Of a stretch of 64,000 nucleotides of DNA, positions 1-13,409 are shown one piece after another (the first letter of the stretch is position 1; every line of letters starts with the position of its first letter). The DNA is taken from assembly GCF_047663525.1 (NCBI RefSeq), contig NC_092589.1, positions 26,657,001-26,721,000 of the forward strand, read 5' to 3'. The notes below the pieces were generated by a model. That model was not told where the DNA came from, made no database searches, and was given only the letters and a program-made list of their open reading frames with translations. The DNA comes from Anas platyrhynchos (taxonomy: Eukaryota; Chordata; Aves; Anseriformes; Anatidae). Both the position numbers and the translations under genes were made by a program.

Positions 1-1149
1 CCTCTATTTTAAACTCGAAATTCGCTCACCCATAATCCATTTGAAATCAGTGGGTGCTGACAGTCTTCATCCCACTGAACAAGTCAGTGTGCTTAGGTAC
101 CTGAATATTAATTTATGTTTTTAATTTGATCTGATTGCAGTGTGAAGGAAGAGAAATTCAGTAATTCCTTGCAGCTTGATCATTGGTGCCGTCTATAGAT
201 TATTTATCAAATTCTTTTTATTTTATCTTGATAAGAAATTTTATGGATCTCATCAACAGCAAATCATTTGTCTCTATTGGTTTACTTTGAAGGATGATTT
301 ATGTATACATTAAATTTGATTGCAAGCAGTTTCTTTACGCATGTAAACCTCAATTTTCAAAGATCTCTTAGGATGCTCTAAGTTTTAATAACAGCTTCAC
401 ATAAAACAGAATTACCCAGTTCTGGTAGTAAACATGAGAAAATTTGGATACAGGGAATTAGTAAAATAATAGTCTGCTCGTTATTGCACAAATTACTCTC
501 TATAATTAGGGAAAACTGGTTTTTAAGATGTGCACTGACCATGTGGCCATATTTTGGTATATGCACCCTTGTTTTTACATTGATCCCAAAGAGGAAAAGT
601 TAGATATTCTTTTAGTGATGGAGCACAGTAATGAAATAAATTTCACATCAAAACCAAAGAGCAGGAATTATTAGGTAGATTTTTGTCCCTGCTGTGTATC
701 TTCAAGATGTTATTCTGTGCTTTCTGTTGGGTAGCTGACATGGCTTTCTCCTTTCTCCCAGTCCTGAAGCTGCCTGCTGAGCATCTCTCACATGCTGGGA
801 GTATTTTGGTTTATGGCTCAGCCCACCTACCAACTATTTCAGCTACCGAGATGCCATGAGCTAATTAACGCATATATCATCTTACACATACCTCAGATGC
901 CATGTGATGAGATGAGCAGTGAAGAGACTTACCCTTACACTTCTTTGTCTTATTCTTTCCCACAGGCCAGGCACTGGCTTACCTCAAGCCTGGACACATT
1001 TTCCTTGCTGAACCGTTCGTTCATGTATTTTTGTTCTCTATTTATTTATTTCTAGTTCCCTTCCTCAGCTAGTGTGCACGCTAGGTTGGAGCTTCATTAT
1101 CTAAACCTGTGTCTCCTTTGCCTAGCTCATCAGCTGTGTAGGTGTCATT

Positions 1150-1275
1150 ATCACTTATTATTTGTACGAAATGAGCACCCTGGAAACCCTGATCTGCACT
1201 GGCACCTTGAGCTAGATGCTTTTCCAACAGGGAGCTGAACACAGTGCCTGTGCCGTAGAGCTTGCAGTCGAGGCT
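1150..1275 (+). repeat. Possible ancient amniote interspersed repeat
   Basis: TATTATTTGTA, AGCACCCTGGAAACCCTGAT, TTGAGCTAGATGCT and GTAGAGCTTGCAGTC occur in the order and spacing of an old repeat family common in reptiles (TATTATTTGTATTA ... AGAGCTTACAATCTAA). It is heavily diverged, and I cannot name the family with certainty. Confidence 0.45.
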
Positions 1276-4200
1276 GAGGCACGTGCATGCACGCAGATTT
1301 ACTGAAGCCTGGTGGTTTTCACGTAATGGATGATGGGTTGCTGAGGTCCACGCCTAAGCAGCACAGTGTGTGATGCGATAGCACAACGTGGCAGATGAAC
1401 AGGGGGGAACGTAATTACAAACATCCTTGTAGATGAGGATGAACCCATGATTTTTGGACTGATTCCTCTTCTGCTTGAGATCAGCTTTCTGCCAGCGTGG
1501 TGCTGCGTTCTCACCCCTTCATGTTGCAACCTGAAGTAAGAGGTCCAGATCCTACCAAAGTCAGCAAAAGAGGAAGCCCTACGCAAGAAGCAGGCGAATG
1601 AGAAGTCTCACTGGGAAGCTCCCCATGAAGGCTTGCAGCATGGCCTCCAGCATGGCTGGGCTGGTTAAGCCAAAAGATGTTCATGAAATCCAAGGTCGAA
1701 AGAAATCTAAGAGCATCTTAGAAAGATGCAAGCCTGCTTCTCTAGATAACATCAACAAGTCATCTGTTTAAATTAATCTATGGCTGAACTTAAGCAGAGA
1801 TGAGTGCTTACAGAATATGTAGGCTGTGATACATCCCCAGCAGTAATTCTGTTAAATTTGCCAACACCCCCTGCTATGCATGTGTAAGGATTCGCAGGCA
1901 CACCGAAACAGGCCACCTGACTGTACTTGTCTCCTCTGCTTTCAGCCACTCTTGGAGCAGTACCGTGCCCCCTCCTTCCATCCTTCCTGCTACAAAACCA
2001 ACCATTTTCATTTTAACCCAGGCAATCCATTGCACATGGCTGCAATCGCACTGCCCGTAACTGCGACCAAAGAGTATCCGATGCAGATTATGTAGTGCGT
2101 TCAGATGTCGTCCCCTGGAGCCACAGCCTTGGGACAGAGCCAGAAAAGCCATTTTATAATTACAGTCTAAGTCCAGGGGCTTTATAAATCCGTCATATAC
2201 TTAAAAAAAATAAAAGAGCAGGCATGCCCTTAGTGCAGGCATTAATACTGCTAGCCGATGTCCACTTGCCTGCTAGGTGGCAAACTGCAAGGCTGCAGCA
2301 GGAGCTCGCTGGGGCAGGTGTTGTGCCCCAGTGTGTTTGCACCACGGTAGGAGGCAGCTGATTTGTGAGTGATGTCTGTGCAGCTGCTCTGGAAGCAGAG
2401 TGCTATCCTGGAAGTAAGGATCACAAGGTCACTCTCCAGAATGAAGGAAGGAATAAGCATGTCACGGGAGTAGAAGGTGGAAGACAAATGAACCCGGTAA
2501 TGTCGTGTCTGGCAAATGCTTGGCTGTCCTCACCACAGCTCAGCTTTCAGGACCAGCAAGCCAAAGGGAGTCTCATTGCTCTGCCCTTACAGCCTTGCTC
2601 CAAAAATCACATTCCCACACTCTCTGTAACTCCTTCCACACATTAAATCCAGCAGGATGACATAAACTGCAGCTGTATGTCACAGAGCTATTTCGTTTTA
2701 GCCAGAAGTGAACACTGTAAAAGTGGATGAGCTGCACACTTAGCTGATGGAGATCAAAAGAGTGATTTCTATAGCTGAAAATTGTCAAAGAACAGAAATT
2801 ACTTCTGTGACCCTAAATCAGGTTACAGTTGCTGCAGGTCTTTCCTCATATTCTTATGTTTTACTTTAGAAATTCTCTATCGTAAAGCGATGTTTGTCTG
2901 TGCTGCAGTCTATCACCTGGTATCTGAGCATCTAAATGCAAGAAAACTCTTTAACAGGCTCTGTTCCAGGTAGCTTATTAAAGCCATTACCAGAGGCACA
3001 TCAAAACGTAATAAACCCAGAAGCAGATAATGGTCAGAACAGTTCTAGCATGAAACACATGATCTGTTCCGATTAAGGTAAATCCGGTATAAAATCTGCC
3101 ATTTTCATTTGACAGTTTCAAATGTCACATTCGCGTTCCTGAGACAAATACAGATACTACTTTCCTGAGTCACCTCAAGTTTACTACCAGCGGTCAAGGT
3201 GTGCCATTTAAGCATCACAAGGCTGTTCTCTCCAGTCTTCCAAGTGCTCTCACCAGACGATGTAATTCTGCTGTGGGTGATCCTGACTCTCCCTCTCTCT
3301 ACTGTGCTGTTTCCCAGAAGTAGTCCTGGCGATTCTAGCTGGCCCTGTGGCAGGATGGATGGCTCCTTATCACAGAAACTTACAGGGTCACCTGCCAGAC
3401 CGAGCACATGCTGGCAAGGTTGGCATGGTCCAAGCTGAGCTGAGCAGCTTATCAGGAGTTTATAGCATCCTTTCAAAGACAACAGAGCTGTACTTTAGCT
3501 CTGCACTTACACCTAAGCAGTTCAGAGCTCTTTAGTTAATGAAATGTTCTATAATTCTCACCACTCCTGATCTGCAGGGAGTTACTCTTGTCTCACAGAC
3601 GGATGAACTGAGTGAGGGTGTCTGTCTGATGCATTTGAAGTGGATGAAGTGGAAGAGAGAGAAGAGAAAGACGAGAAAGTGGCAGGGTGTCCAGGGGAAG
3701 GATAATGCTGGAGACAAGACAGGCCTTGGCAGACCCAGGCTGGTAATTCCTGCATTGTCCAGGTCAATCCCTTCACAGGCACTGCCAAGTCAATCCCACA
3801 CTGACACAGGCTGGGGAGAGGGGAAGGCTTACAATGTGTTATTACTTCAGTGATTTCCATGCTTAAAGCACAAGTACAGCATTTGGACCAGCAGATGGGT
3901 TTCCCAATTCATTAACTCAGGAGTTCTGCATCTTGGTCAGAAAAATTCCTGTGTTATCACTGTTGCAGATAAGGACTCTTTGCTGCTTTCAAGTCTTTCA
4001 CAAAGCAAATCAGTGATGGCTGTGTTGAAATCTTAATTTGTAGATTTGCAGCTAAGATTAGGGTGGCACATTAGATGCTAGCAAGGCACCAGCTCTTTCC
4101 TCATCGGGGCAATGTTTTCAGAGTGCTTCTCTGGCCAGAATTTTTCTTTTACTGAGGATCACACAAAGCAGAGCCAAAACAATCTGTTTAGCAGGCAATA

Positions 4201-7200
4201 AAAATATAAAAGAAAAAGAACAAGTACATAAAAAATGTCACTAAGAAGGAGAGCAGTGTGCACTGTAACAACCTGATCCCAAACACACTGACATTCCCCC
4301 CACACATGCATTGCAATGACAAGACCCGACTGCTTTGTGTTTTGTACTTCTGTGGTACCACACTCCGGCCAAAGACTTCTCATCTGCCATGTTTTGATGA
4401 TGGCTCCACCATCTCATGTCTTGTAGGAGTAAAACCTTAAAAATATGAAATATTTCATATAAATAATGTTTCTAAAGTATACAGATCAACACTCTGAAGC
4501 AGAGTATCTGTGGCAGGCTTCAGATTTAAAGCAAATTTCCTGGCCTCCAAAGAACCACTGTGTATCCCAACACATCCAAACACATAAATAATAATGGCTA
4601 GTTGCTCATTCAGAGATGCACTTGTAGCTTCCAGCAGTTCCTGCAGTTGCAAATGTCAGTTTGCTCCACCAGCTGAACTCTCCAAGTCTGTTCTGTTTTG
4701 TTTTGTCTTGTTTTTAATTCAGCAAATCTGAAACCTTACAATCTGCTTCCCTGGGATTTCTGAGTATCCCTCACCAGTATTCACATTTCTGATCTTTCCA
4801 GCAACTTCAAATAGATCTCAGTTTCTTACAGCCTTGCAGTAGTGCAGTCACCTCAGTGCCATAATCTCTTTGTTTACTTGTGGAACTAATCAATTCTATC
4901 TGATCTCTCTCTCCCTTTATATTTCTGCTCTGTTCTTTTTAATATCATGCTTGCTTTACTTCATTCCAAACAAAGCAATCAAGAGCTAATAACCCCATTA
5001 GTTTATTTACGCTCTTATTTTGTCTCTAATGAGAAAGTTGGCTGTAAATCACAGAGTAGGAATAAAAGTCACCACCAAATGTGCCAGAAGTGGGGGCACA
5101 ACAGCGACCCACATATGCACCACCTAACTCTTCCTGTTGAAACCAGGGGGTCAAAGAAAGCTACACCATTCTGGAATAAAAAAGAATACAAGATTTAATA
5201 ACTTTGACAGCTGATACCATTTTTAAAGCCCTAAGCCGTCCAGTAAAACGATATGCATAAAGTGGTCTCTGTGGCTATTTGGGGTATTTGTTTGCTATTC
5301 CTCCTGCTTCTGGACTCCAAGTCCACGTCAACATCAGCGAACAAGGCTCTGCTGGATCTTGATTTCTCTGTACCTTATGTTTTAAGAAGAGTCTTCAGAT
5401 AAAGTTTTGCTTTTACGTAGGATCCTCACGAAACACTGCCCATACTTTTACAGACTCCTTTGTAACTCTGAAAACTGGGGAGGAGGAAACTCCTTCAGAC
5501 AATGCAGCTGAACTGGTATGTGTGATCTTCCTAGCAGAGTAAGGTTTATGATTTCTTTTAAAATTTTCTCCTACGGATCTTATTTATAACAATAACTATA
5601 AAATATATTGTATGGAGGGAAAACTCCCCTACCTTAAAACATAGTTCTTTCTTGCCTGTGAGGCTTGGGTCAGCAGAGGCTTTTATGCAGTCACATTGAA
5701 GAATTGTGAAGGGATAATATAATGTGTCATTAACTGACTGTGCAGGCAATTGCTTTTTTTTTTTTTTCCAGGAAACATTCAGAAATTTCAAAAGAAATCT
5801 TGTTCCTAATGAGGTGAAACATAAGAGCATCCACAGATGCAAAATGAAAATAAAACCTCCTTTCAACTAAAATATGTTCTTTCCAACTCTTTTTTAAAAT
5901 TTTGTTGATTTTGATCACTTCCATTATTTTCCACTACAGATTTAGTGAACAACCATTTTGACTTTATAAAAAAGACTTCACTTAAAATGTTCAAATAGAA
6001 CAATTTCAAAACCTCTCTCAGTACTTTCTCTTAAAGTGTTTTGAACCTGTACCCTTCTTCAGAAGCTTCCATTTCAGTGAATTAGCATTTTGGTTCACCA
6101 AATTGTTTCACTGAGAATTAAATGAACATAATAATTTACAACTTCTTGACCAAATGCTGTAGGACATGTCTTCCAAGATCCAAACTACACAGGTTCCCAC
6201 AGCTCTTAGCTGAAGCTGTATCTACCTAGCTTTTCATGAGCACAGTCTGGGAATTTCAGCTGTCATGGCTCCATTTCTGTGCTTTCCAGTCTTTCTTTAA
6301 CAATACAGTGATGTCAGTATTTCCAATTTTGCCTGTCTACTGTTCAGACAAGGAAGTGCTCATATGAGGAGTCAGAAATGACATATTTCTCCTGGACAAC
6401 AGGTAATTGACTTCCAAGCCATTCTCAGTTATTGCATGTCACTTGAGAGACCTAAATGTACTAGTCAGTAATGCAGAGAGAAGCTGTTCGGTTACCATTA
6501 CGTATCACTCCATTATTATCATTTATGCTGAGGTCTTTCTTACACTAAATTAATGCAGCTAGCAACAGGAACATATTGTAGAACATGTTTTTTGAAGAAC
6601 TAGCCTATTGGGAAAAATGTCAAAACAAGTAAAGCTGTTTAGAAATATGAATCTCAGAAGTGCTGTATATTGTATTTTATAACACCACCCCTTTGGCTCT
6701 AAAATTGTTAGCTGTACTCCTTCACTCCATGTGACGTGAGAGTGTGGAGTTTCTCAGTTCCTCACACTCTCATTTGCCAAGATCACCACTCTCTGAAGCG
6801 TGCTGTTAAATCGTGTGCTGGGATGAGGGTAGATGCCAGCACAGCACCTTGAGATCTCCTCACTCCACCTCCATGGGAAGCTGAAGACTCACTCACTCCC
6901 CTCCCTGCTCTGCTGCCATGCACAAGGTGCTCTTGAAGACAGAGAGCACCGGACAGAGGCTGCTCTGATTTTGTGTCAAATGGACATCAGCAGTGCAATT
7001 AAAAAGGCAAACAAACTTCAGTCAGAAAAAAATCACCTGCTGTTGATACAGGGCACTCTAAAAATGGCCACAAATAAAAGTATTTAGAAAAGATTATTTC
7101 CTTTCTGTATCCCGGTTTACTTAATGCACCTAGCAGCAATTTGTGTGTTGTCAATGTCAGCTTCTCTGTTGTGTCAGTGAGCTCTCTGCTTTCTTTTTGT

Positions 7201-7545
7201 ATAACTTTACTTCTTTTCATTGACTAGATGCCAAATTGATGGTGTCTCTTCTGGTAGCTCCTGAATCACATGCTTTCCTGTTCCCAGCTGTCCCAGCATC
7301 CTGTCACAGTGCTGCACAATTAGTGTTTAGACTGTGAGGTTGAGTTGTTTCCCTCATTATCTGTATTACAGCTTGATACTGCTATTTAGTGAGGATTTAA
7401 TGAGCCGATAGATTATACCCATGGCCCAAGGCTGGTATCACCAGTGAGACGGCCTGTGGGCTGGCAGTGCTTTGCCAGATTGAACTGCACATATCTCTAT
7501 GCAGAGTCTTTCTGATCATCCACAGGCATAAAGATCTGAAGTAAA

Positions 7546-7575
7546 TGTGTGTGTGTGTGTATGTATGTATGTATT
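7546..7575. repeat. TG/TATG microsatellite
   Basis: About seven TG units followed by three TATG units, in the SLC35F3 intron. Confidence 0.9.
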
Positions 7576-7838
7576 TTACATATATATTTTCTAATGGACA
7601 TGTATGATTATATATATGGTAACACGAGTGTTTGTGTAGCCAGTTATCACCAAGGCATTTCACTCTTCCTTGTATTGTCCCATGTCTCGCCTCGCTCCTT
7701 CCCTCTCCCAAGACACAACAGCACCATTTTCCCTCTGTCAGCACTGTGCTGTGCTTCCAAACCAGAGACCCAAACATTTCCAGAAACCAGGGTGCCAGCT
7801 GTTATAAAAGCATTTTATTCTTGCCAGGTTTTTGCACC

Positions 7839-7856
7839 AAAAAAAAAAAAAAAAAA
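7839..7856. repeat. Poly(A) tract
   Basis: Eighteen consecutive A in the SLC35F3 intron. I see no retroposed gene upstream of it. Confidence 0.9.
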
Positions 7857-8047
7857 GGTTCCCAGGAGGGCCAGCTGGCCAGCTTCTCCCAGAAGTTTCA
7901 TTTTGACTCTTCCAAAAAAGTAGGGTGCAGGTCACAGCTGCAGCATAGAAGCCGGATGTAAATCAGAACAGGCCAAGCTCAAGATATCCGCAAGTGATCG
8001 CTGCACAGTTTCAGACGCCGCAGGCCTTTCACACCCTGAACTTCCAC

Positions 8048-8090
8048 TGACGTCAATGGAAATTTCGGGTGATGACGGAGAGCAGTGACG
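8048..8090. promoter_or_regulatory. Candidate CRE cluster in the SLC35F3 intron
   Basis: A perfect palindromic cAMP response element TGACGTCA at 8048-8055 and two TGACG half sites at 8073-8077 and 8086-8090. An AP-1 type TGACTCA follows at 8197-8203. Function is inferred only from the motifs. Confidence 0.4.
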
Positions 8091-8950
8091 ATGTTGACTC
8101 CGGCAGTGAAAGCCTTGAGAGCCTAATGTTTAGTTTTTCTCTGCCTGGGTTTGTATATGCTGTCTCTCACCACGCGCCGAGCACCGCACAAGTGCTTGAC
8201 TCACCTCAGCACGGCCTGGGACACTGCTGAGGGGGGGATGCAGGCCAGCCAGGGGCTTGGCCAAGCTCTTTCAGGAAAACTGTGGCAGAGCTTTGCAGCC
8301 GACCTCCAATCCAGCTTCTTGGCTGCTGCTTTTCAGTACTGAAGTGCTTTGAGCATTGCTCACCGTGCCTCTGCAGCCTGCTGAGCTCAGGGAATTGCCT
8401 AATCTGTGAAGGCAACATTAAACATAATGTGGCAAGGTTTGGTTTTGTTTGTTTTATCTGTTTTACCAAAGCAAACACCAGCTTCACCGAGTTCAGCTTT
8501 TAATGGGCAGAATCAGCACACGCCCCAGAAGCTGAGGTGCGCTTCTGAAATGGCGGCCGGTGTGGTGCCGCTCTGTGGCCTGCTGAGGAGAGCACTGCCA
8601 CAGCGGGGAGAGTCCCTGTCAATTAGTGCACATTTGCTCTGTGTGGTCTTTAGGTATGGGGAACGTGCCAGAATGGCCCTGCTGGAGCCTGGGCAGGTTC
8701 CTCTCAGCTATCCTGCCAGGCTGGAAGTCCATGCAAGCAGCAGCATGACTGCAGCCCTGTCAGCATGCCTCTAGTGGTGCCCTCCCTGTCCCTATCGCCC
8801 CTTGGTGAGACCGGGAGGAGGAGGAGGCCACACTGCAGGCTGAAGATGACTGGCAGCATTGTCTTCAAAATGGATGGCCAGCCACAGTCACAGCCCCGAT
8901 TAGATATCCTGTCAATCCTTGTGTAATAAAGAGTAGGCATAGCTGTAGAA

Positions 8951-8973
8951 TGACTCAGCCTGCCTTTGAGTCA
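8951..8973. promoter_or_regulatory. Paired AP-1 type sites in the SLC35F3 intron
   Basis: TGACTCA at 8951-8957 and TGAGTCA at 8967-8973, 16 bases centre to centre. Function is inferred only from the motifs. Confidence 0.4.
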
Positions 8974-11900
8974 CAGTCTTAACATCCACTCTACAGGTGT
9001 CCAGTGAACATACTGTTCCTAGGATAGCTTTTTCAACAGAAAACGAGGGTGGATTCAAGAGGTAAATTGTAAGTCAGATTGAAGGACAGAGTGAAGAAAG
9101 GGAGTCCTGTGGGGGCCAAATGGGTTTCTGTGGCTAGCTGTGGGGTTAATGTGGGGTTTCTGTGCCTGTCTGAGATACCCAATCCAACCAGACCATCAGG
9201 GCATCGAGGAATAGTGCTCAGAATGATGAAGTCTTCTTGGCTTGATGAGTAAAGAAGAAAGAATTTGGAGTATTTAGACCCTGTGTAATATACCTCATCC
9301 TGCAGGATGCATACTAAAAACCAGGATCAGTCTTTTCTGCCCACCATACCTTGGATATTCAAGTTTTCCTTGTGAAGGGTCATGTTATCATAGCACCTTT
9401 GATAAGTTACAGTCACACAGATGCCTAGAGAATGACAAATTTTCTCCCTTATGTTCCCACATACAAATGTGGGATGGTAGCCCAGCAGTGGACAGGATAG
9501 AAAGCTGATTTTGAATAAAATATTATTATTACTTATAATTCCTGTCATTAGGATTAAATGTTAGGGAAGAAGAGTAACAGTCCATATAAATGTAGAATCT
9601 GTGATTTATGTACATTTTTTCTCTCAGTAAAAAGGAAACTTTGATAACTCCTAGAGGATTGTATAGTGGTACTTCTCTAGGCCATACCAATTCCTCCTAC
9701 ATAGGTTATGTTTATCAGTTTGGCCACTATTTCCAGTCTCATTAAAGCTGCTACCAATTTGTCTAGTCCCACACATCAAGTTTAGAAACTTGTCACTTAC
9801 CATCTCTCCCCCACACCTTATTAAAGAATCAGCATGGCATTTCCTTGGGCAGGAGGGCAGTTTTAAGGGCCAAGTTATGGATCCCCACAGTCATCCTCAG
9901 GCTTTTTTGAACTCTTGAGTAAATACTGCCTGGAAACAGCCTACCACCCATTTTGTCAGTTTGATCCATAACCCCACTTGTGGTCACTCCAGTTTTGGGC
10001 AGACTGGGTCCCCTCTCAGAGAGGAGGTGTGGCACGTAGACCTCCCTGTTTCTTCTGCTGTGACCACTGCTGCAGAGAGGCCATTTGCACACCCTGCCAT
10101 GACCTGCTCTTGACCAAGTCCTCTGCTTGTGCTCTGCCACCAGTCACTCCCACCGTCTTCCTCCTGCTGTGGAGGAAAGACCGTGATGAGCTGTGGTTCA
10201 CCTTGCTGACTGCTTCTTACCTGTGGTTTCACGTATCTAAAACATGTATTTTACATGTAAGAGTTGGTGGTTCTTTACGTGTACTCCCCTTGGGCACAAC
10301 CTCAGCCCTCAGGGTAGCCTCCTGCCCTCGCACCTCACAGTTTGAACAGGCCTGTTCCTCTCACTCATCCTCCAGCCCCAAGCATACAGCAGGAGCTGCC
10401 TGCTGCTCTCACCGCAGGCTCATCAGGAGCCCCAGGTACCTGCAAAGCTTTCTGCCCTCTCTGCCCCTTCCTGTGTCAGCTACTGCTGCTGCCTAGGGGA
10501 GATGTCTGGTCTAAATGCCTCCTGGCCTCAAGTCTGGTGGGCTCTGGCTTGGATTTAAGGCAGGTGCTGTGTGCTAATCCAGATGAAGTCGAGGGCAGCA
10601 GCTCCCTGTGGGCACTGTAACCAGCTGCTCCATGAAGCAGCCTCTGTGCATAACCAAAAAGCTTGTCTCTAAGTACATCCAAGTGTGATGTCTGGCTGGG
10701 TGCTTGGAGCTTACACATAACAATGGTATTACATTTGATTTGCATAACACCAATTATCCAGAAAAGTATAAAGCAGTTCAGGCTCTGGGTGCCACTAGGG
10801 TATAAAGGCAGAAAATGCCAGGTAATGCAGCATGTGGGAACTATGTGCACGCTGTCACATCACAAGCTTCTTGCTAGTAATGCTTGCCTTGTTTTCCAAA
10901 ATGGCATGTCCCCCCTGGCCTGGTGGAAGACCCACGGCTGTTGGCATGCCCCACGCAGCAGGCCACAGGCAGAGCGCCAGAAGCTCCAGCAGCACATACC
11001 AGCATGGGCTCGGCTGGCTCTGGTGCCTGTGGGCATGAAATTGTGCAGGAAAGCTCTTGCAAAAAAAAAATAATAATAATAAAAAATATCTCACTGTGAT
11101 ATCCTGTACTGCTCCTGTGAAGCACTAGCAGAGCAGTGGTGATGCTCTTGGCTTCACCACCACCAACCTTCATCAACCTCTGCACTTCCCATCACGTCAC
11201 TCCAGAGGTGGCTGGTGGCCCTGCTCCCCAGACAGCAAACAACCTCGACACAAAGTACTGCAGTGTGTTCAGAGGCAAAAATTAAATGAAATATTCATGC
11301 CAATATCATCCATTTCCTGCAGCCTGTGGAGCCAGTCGTGTATTTGAAGGCTGCAGTGTGTGCTAGGGCTGGACTACTACTCTTCACCTGCAGTGGATGG
11401 AAGCAAAATGAACAGGATCAGTGCGCCGGGCACAGTGACAAACCTGACTCTGGAGACACAGGCAGCAGCACAGCAGGAAATTGTGGGGACTGAGCTGGGC
11501 TCTGAGGTGCCCCTTTTCTCCAAGCTCCCTGCACGCTCCTCAGGCTGGAAGCTCATCTCCAGACTCCTCTCTCCTCTGACAAAATCTCAGTGCCAGGAAG
11601 GGAGGGAGGCCAGAGCTGGAGCCAGCAGGGAGCATAGGCAGGTAATGGGGACGGAGGACTGTGCCAGATCGACCCTCCCCGAGGAAGGGCACCTGTGTCC
11701 CTTGGCTTTGTCAATAGGGAAGAAGTGCTGGGAGAGCTGGAGACCGAGACACTGGGGAAAGACAGTCCCAAATGTTTTTAGGAAGGAACACGGGAATTGC
11801 TGCTGTAGACAGAAAATCTGGAAGGACGAGGAGCATCGAGGGCATGGGGCAGACTCTTCCCTGTGCCTTTGCAGCCGGAGGCTCGCACCCCTTTTGTTGT

Positions 11901-13372
11901 TGTTTTGCTAAGGCAACTTACACTTTGTGACTTCTCCCTGGGGCTTGGTCTTTTTCTTTTAAAATGCATGTTGTTGTTGTTGTTAGTTTAAACAGTCTCT
12001 CATTAAGGCTCAGAGTGTGTGCTAAAACTTGTCTTGGAAATTTGTATGCAGGTGGTTTGTAAGATTTGTATTATTTGCTTCTTTTGGAGCCATTCTGGTG
12101 TATTATGTAAATCCATAACTAAGCATTTCCTGGGACCATTTATTGTGCAAATGCATAGTTTGGCACATGTACAGTGCTGAGCAAAACCAATTGCCTCTGC
12201 CTCCCTAGTCCAGAGAAGAAAGATCGGCCTGGAGATTTTTTGTTTAATTCAAGAGAAGACAATTTTCTCATTTCGTTTCCTACCAGAATGAGTTTCTGCA
12301 AACGAGCTGGAAACTCCTGGAACAGTTCAAAGCTAAGAGGCAGAACATCAGCCCCGAATCACGTGTGGAAACAAGTACTGCTCAACATCAGACATACACT
12401 TAAAAATGTTAGCTGTATGCTGGATTGACTTTTAGGGTCATTTATCGCATTTAATGAAATGCTTACAGAAACATAAGCATGAGCTGATGGGCATTAACAA
12501 ACTGTTAGATTATTTTATGCAATGTCCATTTCTGAGAAACTGCTTAGTATCTTGAATAGTTATTTTTCAGCTTGTGTAAGCAGGAAGGTTTAGTGACAAG
12601 CCCCAGATCTAACTGGTGCTTTAAGCTTTGATTCAGGCCTTTTTCTCTGCACAAATTCCCCCCAGAGCAGAGGAAAGCAGGCATGCATTACCTGACATCA
12701 GGGGCTTCTCCATCCTTTCTCAGTTTCAAGAAACCTCCCCTTGGGGCCCCAGGTGCATGGAGAGACAGCAAGGGAGGGGACATCATCCCAGGGACACAGC
12801 GAGGAGGGTGAGCACAAGGACTTGGCATGGACCTGGGCTCATTGCCAGGCTCTGAGCAGAGCGCTGGCATGGCAGGGCCATGGGTGACACACTGCTTGAG
12901 TTTCCTGCAGTGTAAGATTTGTAGACATGCTCTCAAATTGACCTGACCCTGTAGCCAGGAGCAATCAATTAAAGAAACTTTTCCCCACGTAATCTGTTGC
13001 AGAAATTGTGCTTTTATGACAGCTTGCCCTTGCTGGATTGCCCTTTCTAAGGTCACGGTACTCCAAGCTTGAGATTTGCCAAGGCTGATATTTAAAAGGC
13101 GCTGCAGGCACCTCGGGCACCTCTCTGGAAATTGCTGAGGCTGGCGGGTTTATTTGCAGTGTTTTATGATCTGGGACACACCACAGGAGCCTCCATGCAA
13201 CTGTTCTGCTGGCACATGGACCTGTGGTGATGCCGGAACAACACACACGGAGGCTGTCCTGATCAGTAAGAGAAGTTGGCTACAAAATAAACATGCGGGA
13301 AACAGATCTCAGAAGATGCAGCCTACAGGCATTCCTCATCCTGTCTCCTTCAAGCACCTGCAGACTCCGCCG

Positions 13373-13409
13373 CTCTGTGCCTCAGTTTGTCCATCTGTAA
13401 AATGGGGAT
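13373..13409 (-). repeat. MIR-like (CORE-SINE) core remnant
   Basis: The 37 bases contain GCCTCAGTTTGTCCATCTGT followed by AAAATGGGGAT, nearly identical to the antisense core of the ancient amniote MIR/CORE-SINE family (CTCAGTTTCCTCATCTGTAA in mammals). The flanks are too diverged for me to place ends. Family assignment is from memory. Confidence 0.6.

Noticed and set aside
7839..7856. The 18-base poly(A) considered as the end of a processed pseudogene
   Set aside because: The sequence upstream does not resemble any coding sequence, and no target-site duplication is evident.
9978..10496. A 172-codon plus-strand open frame in the SLC35F3 intron
   Set aside because: The peptide has no coherent motif, and overlapping frames exist on the other strand. 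Most likely chance.
11360..11911. A 183-codon plus-strand open frame in the SLC35F3 intron
   Set aside because: No homology I recognise and no fitting splice sites. It is not part of the known SLC35F3 protein.
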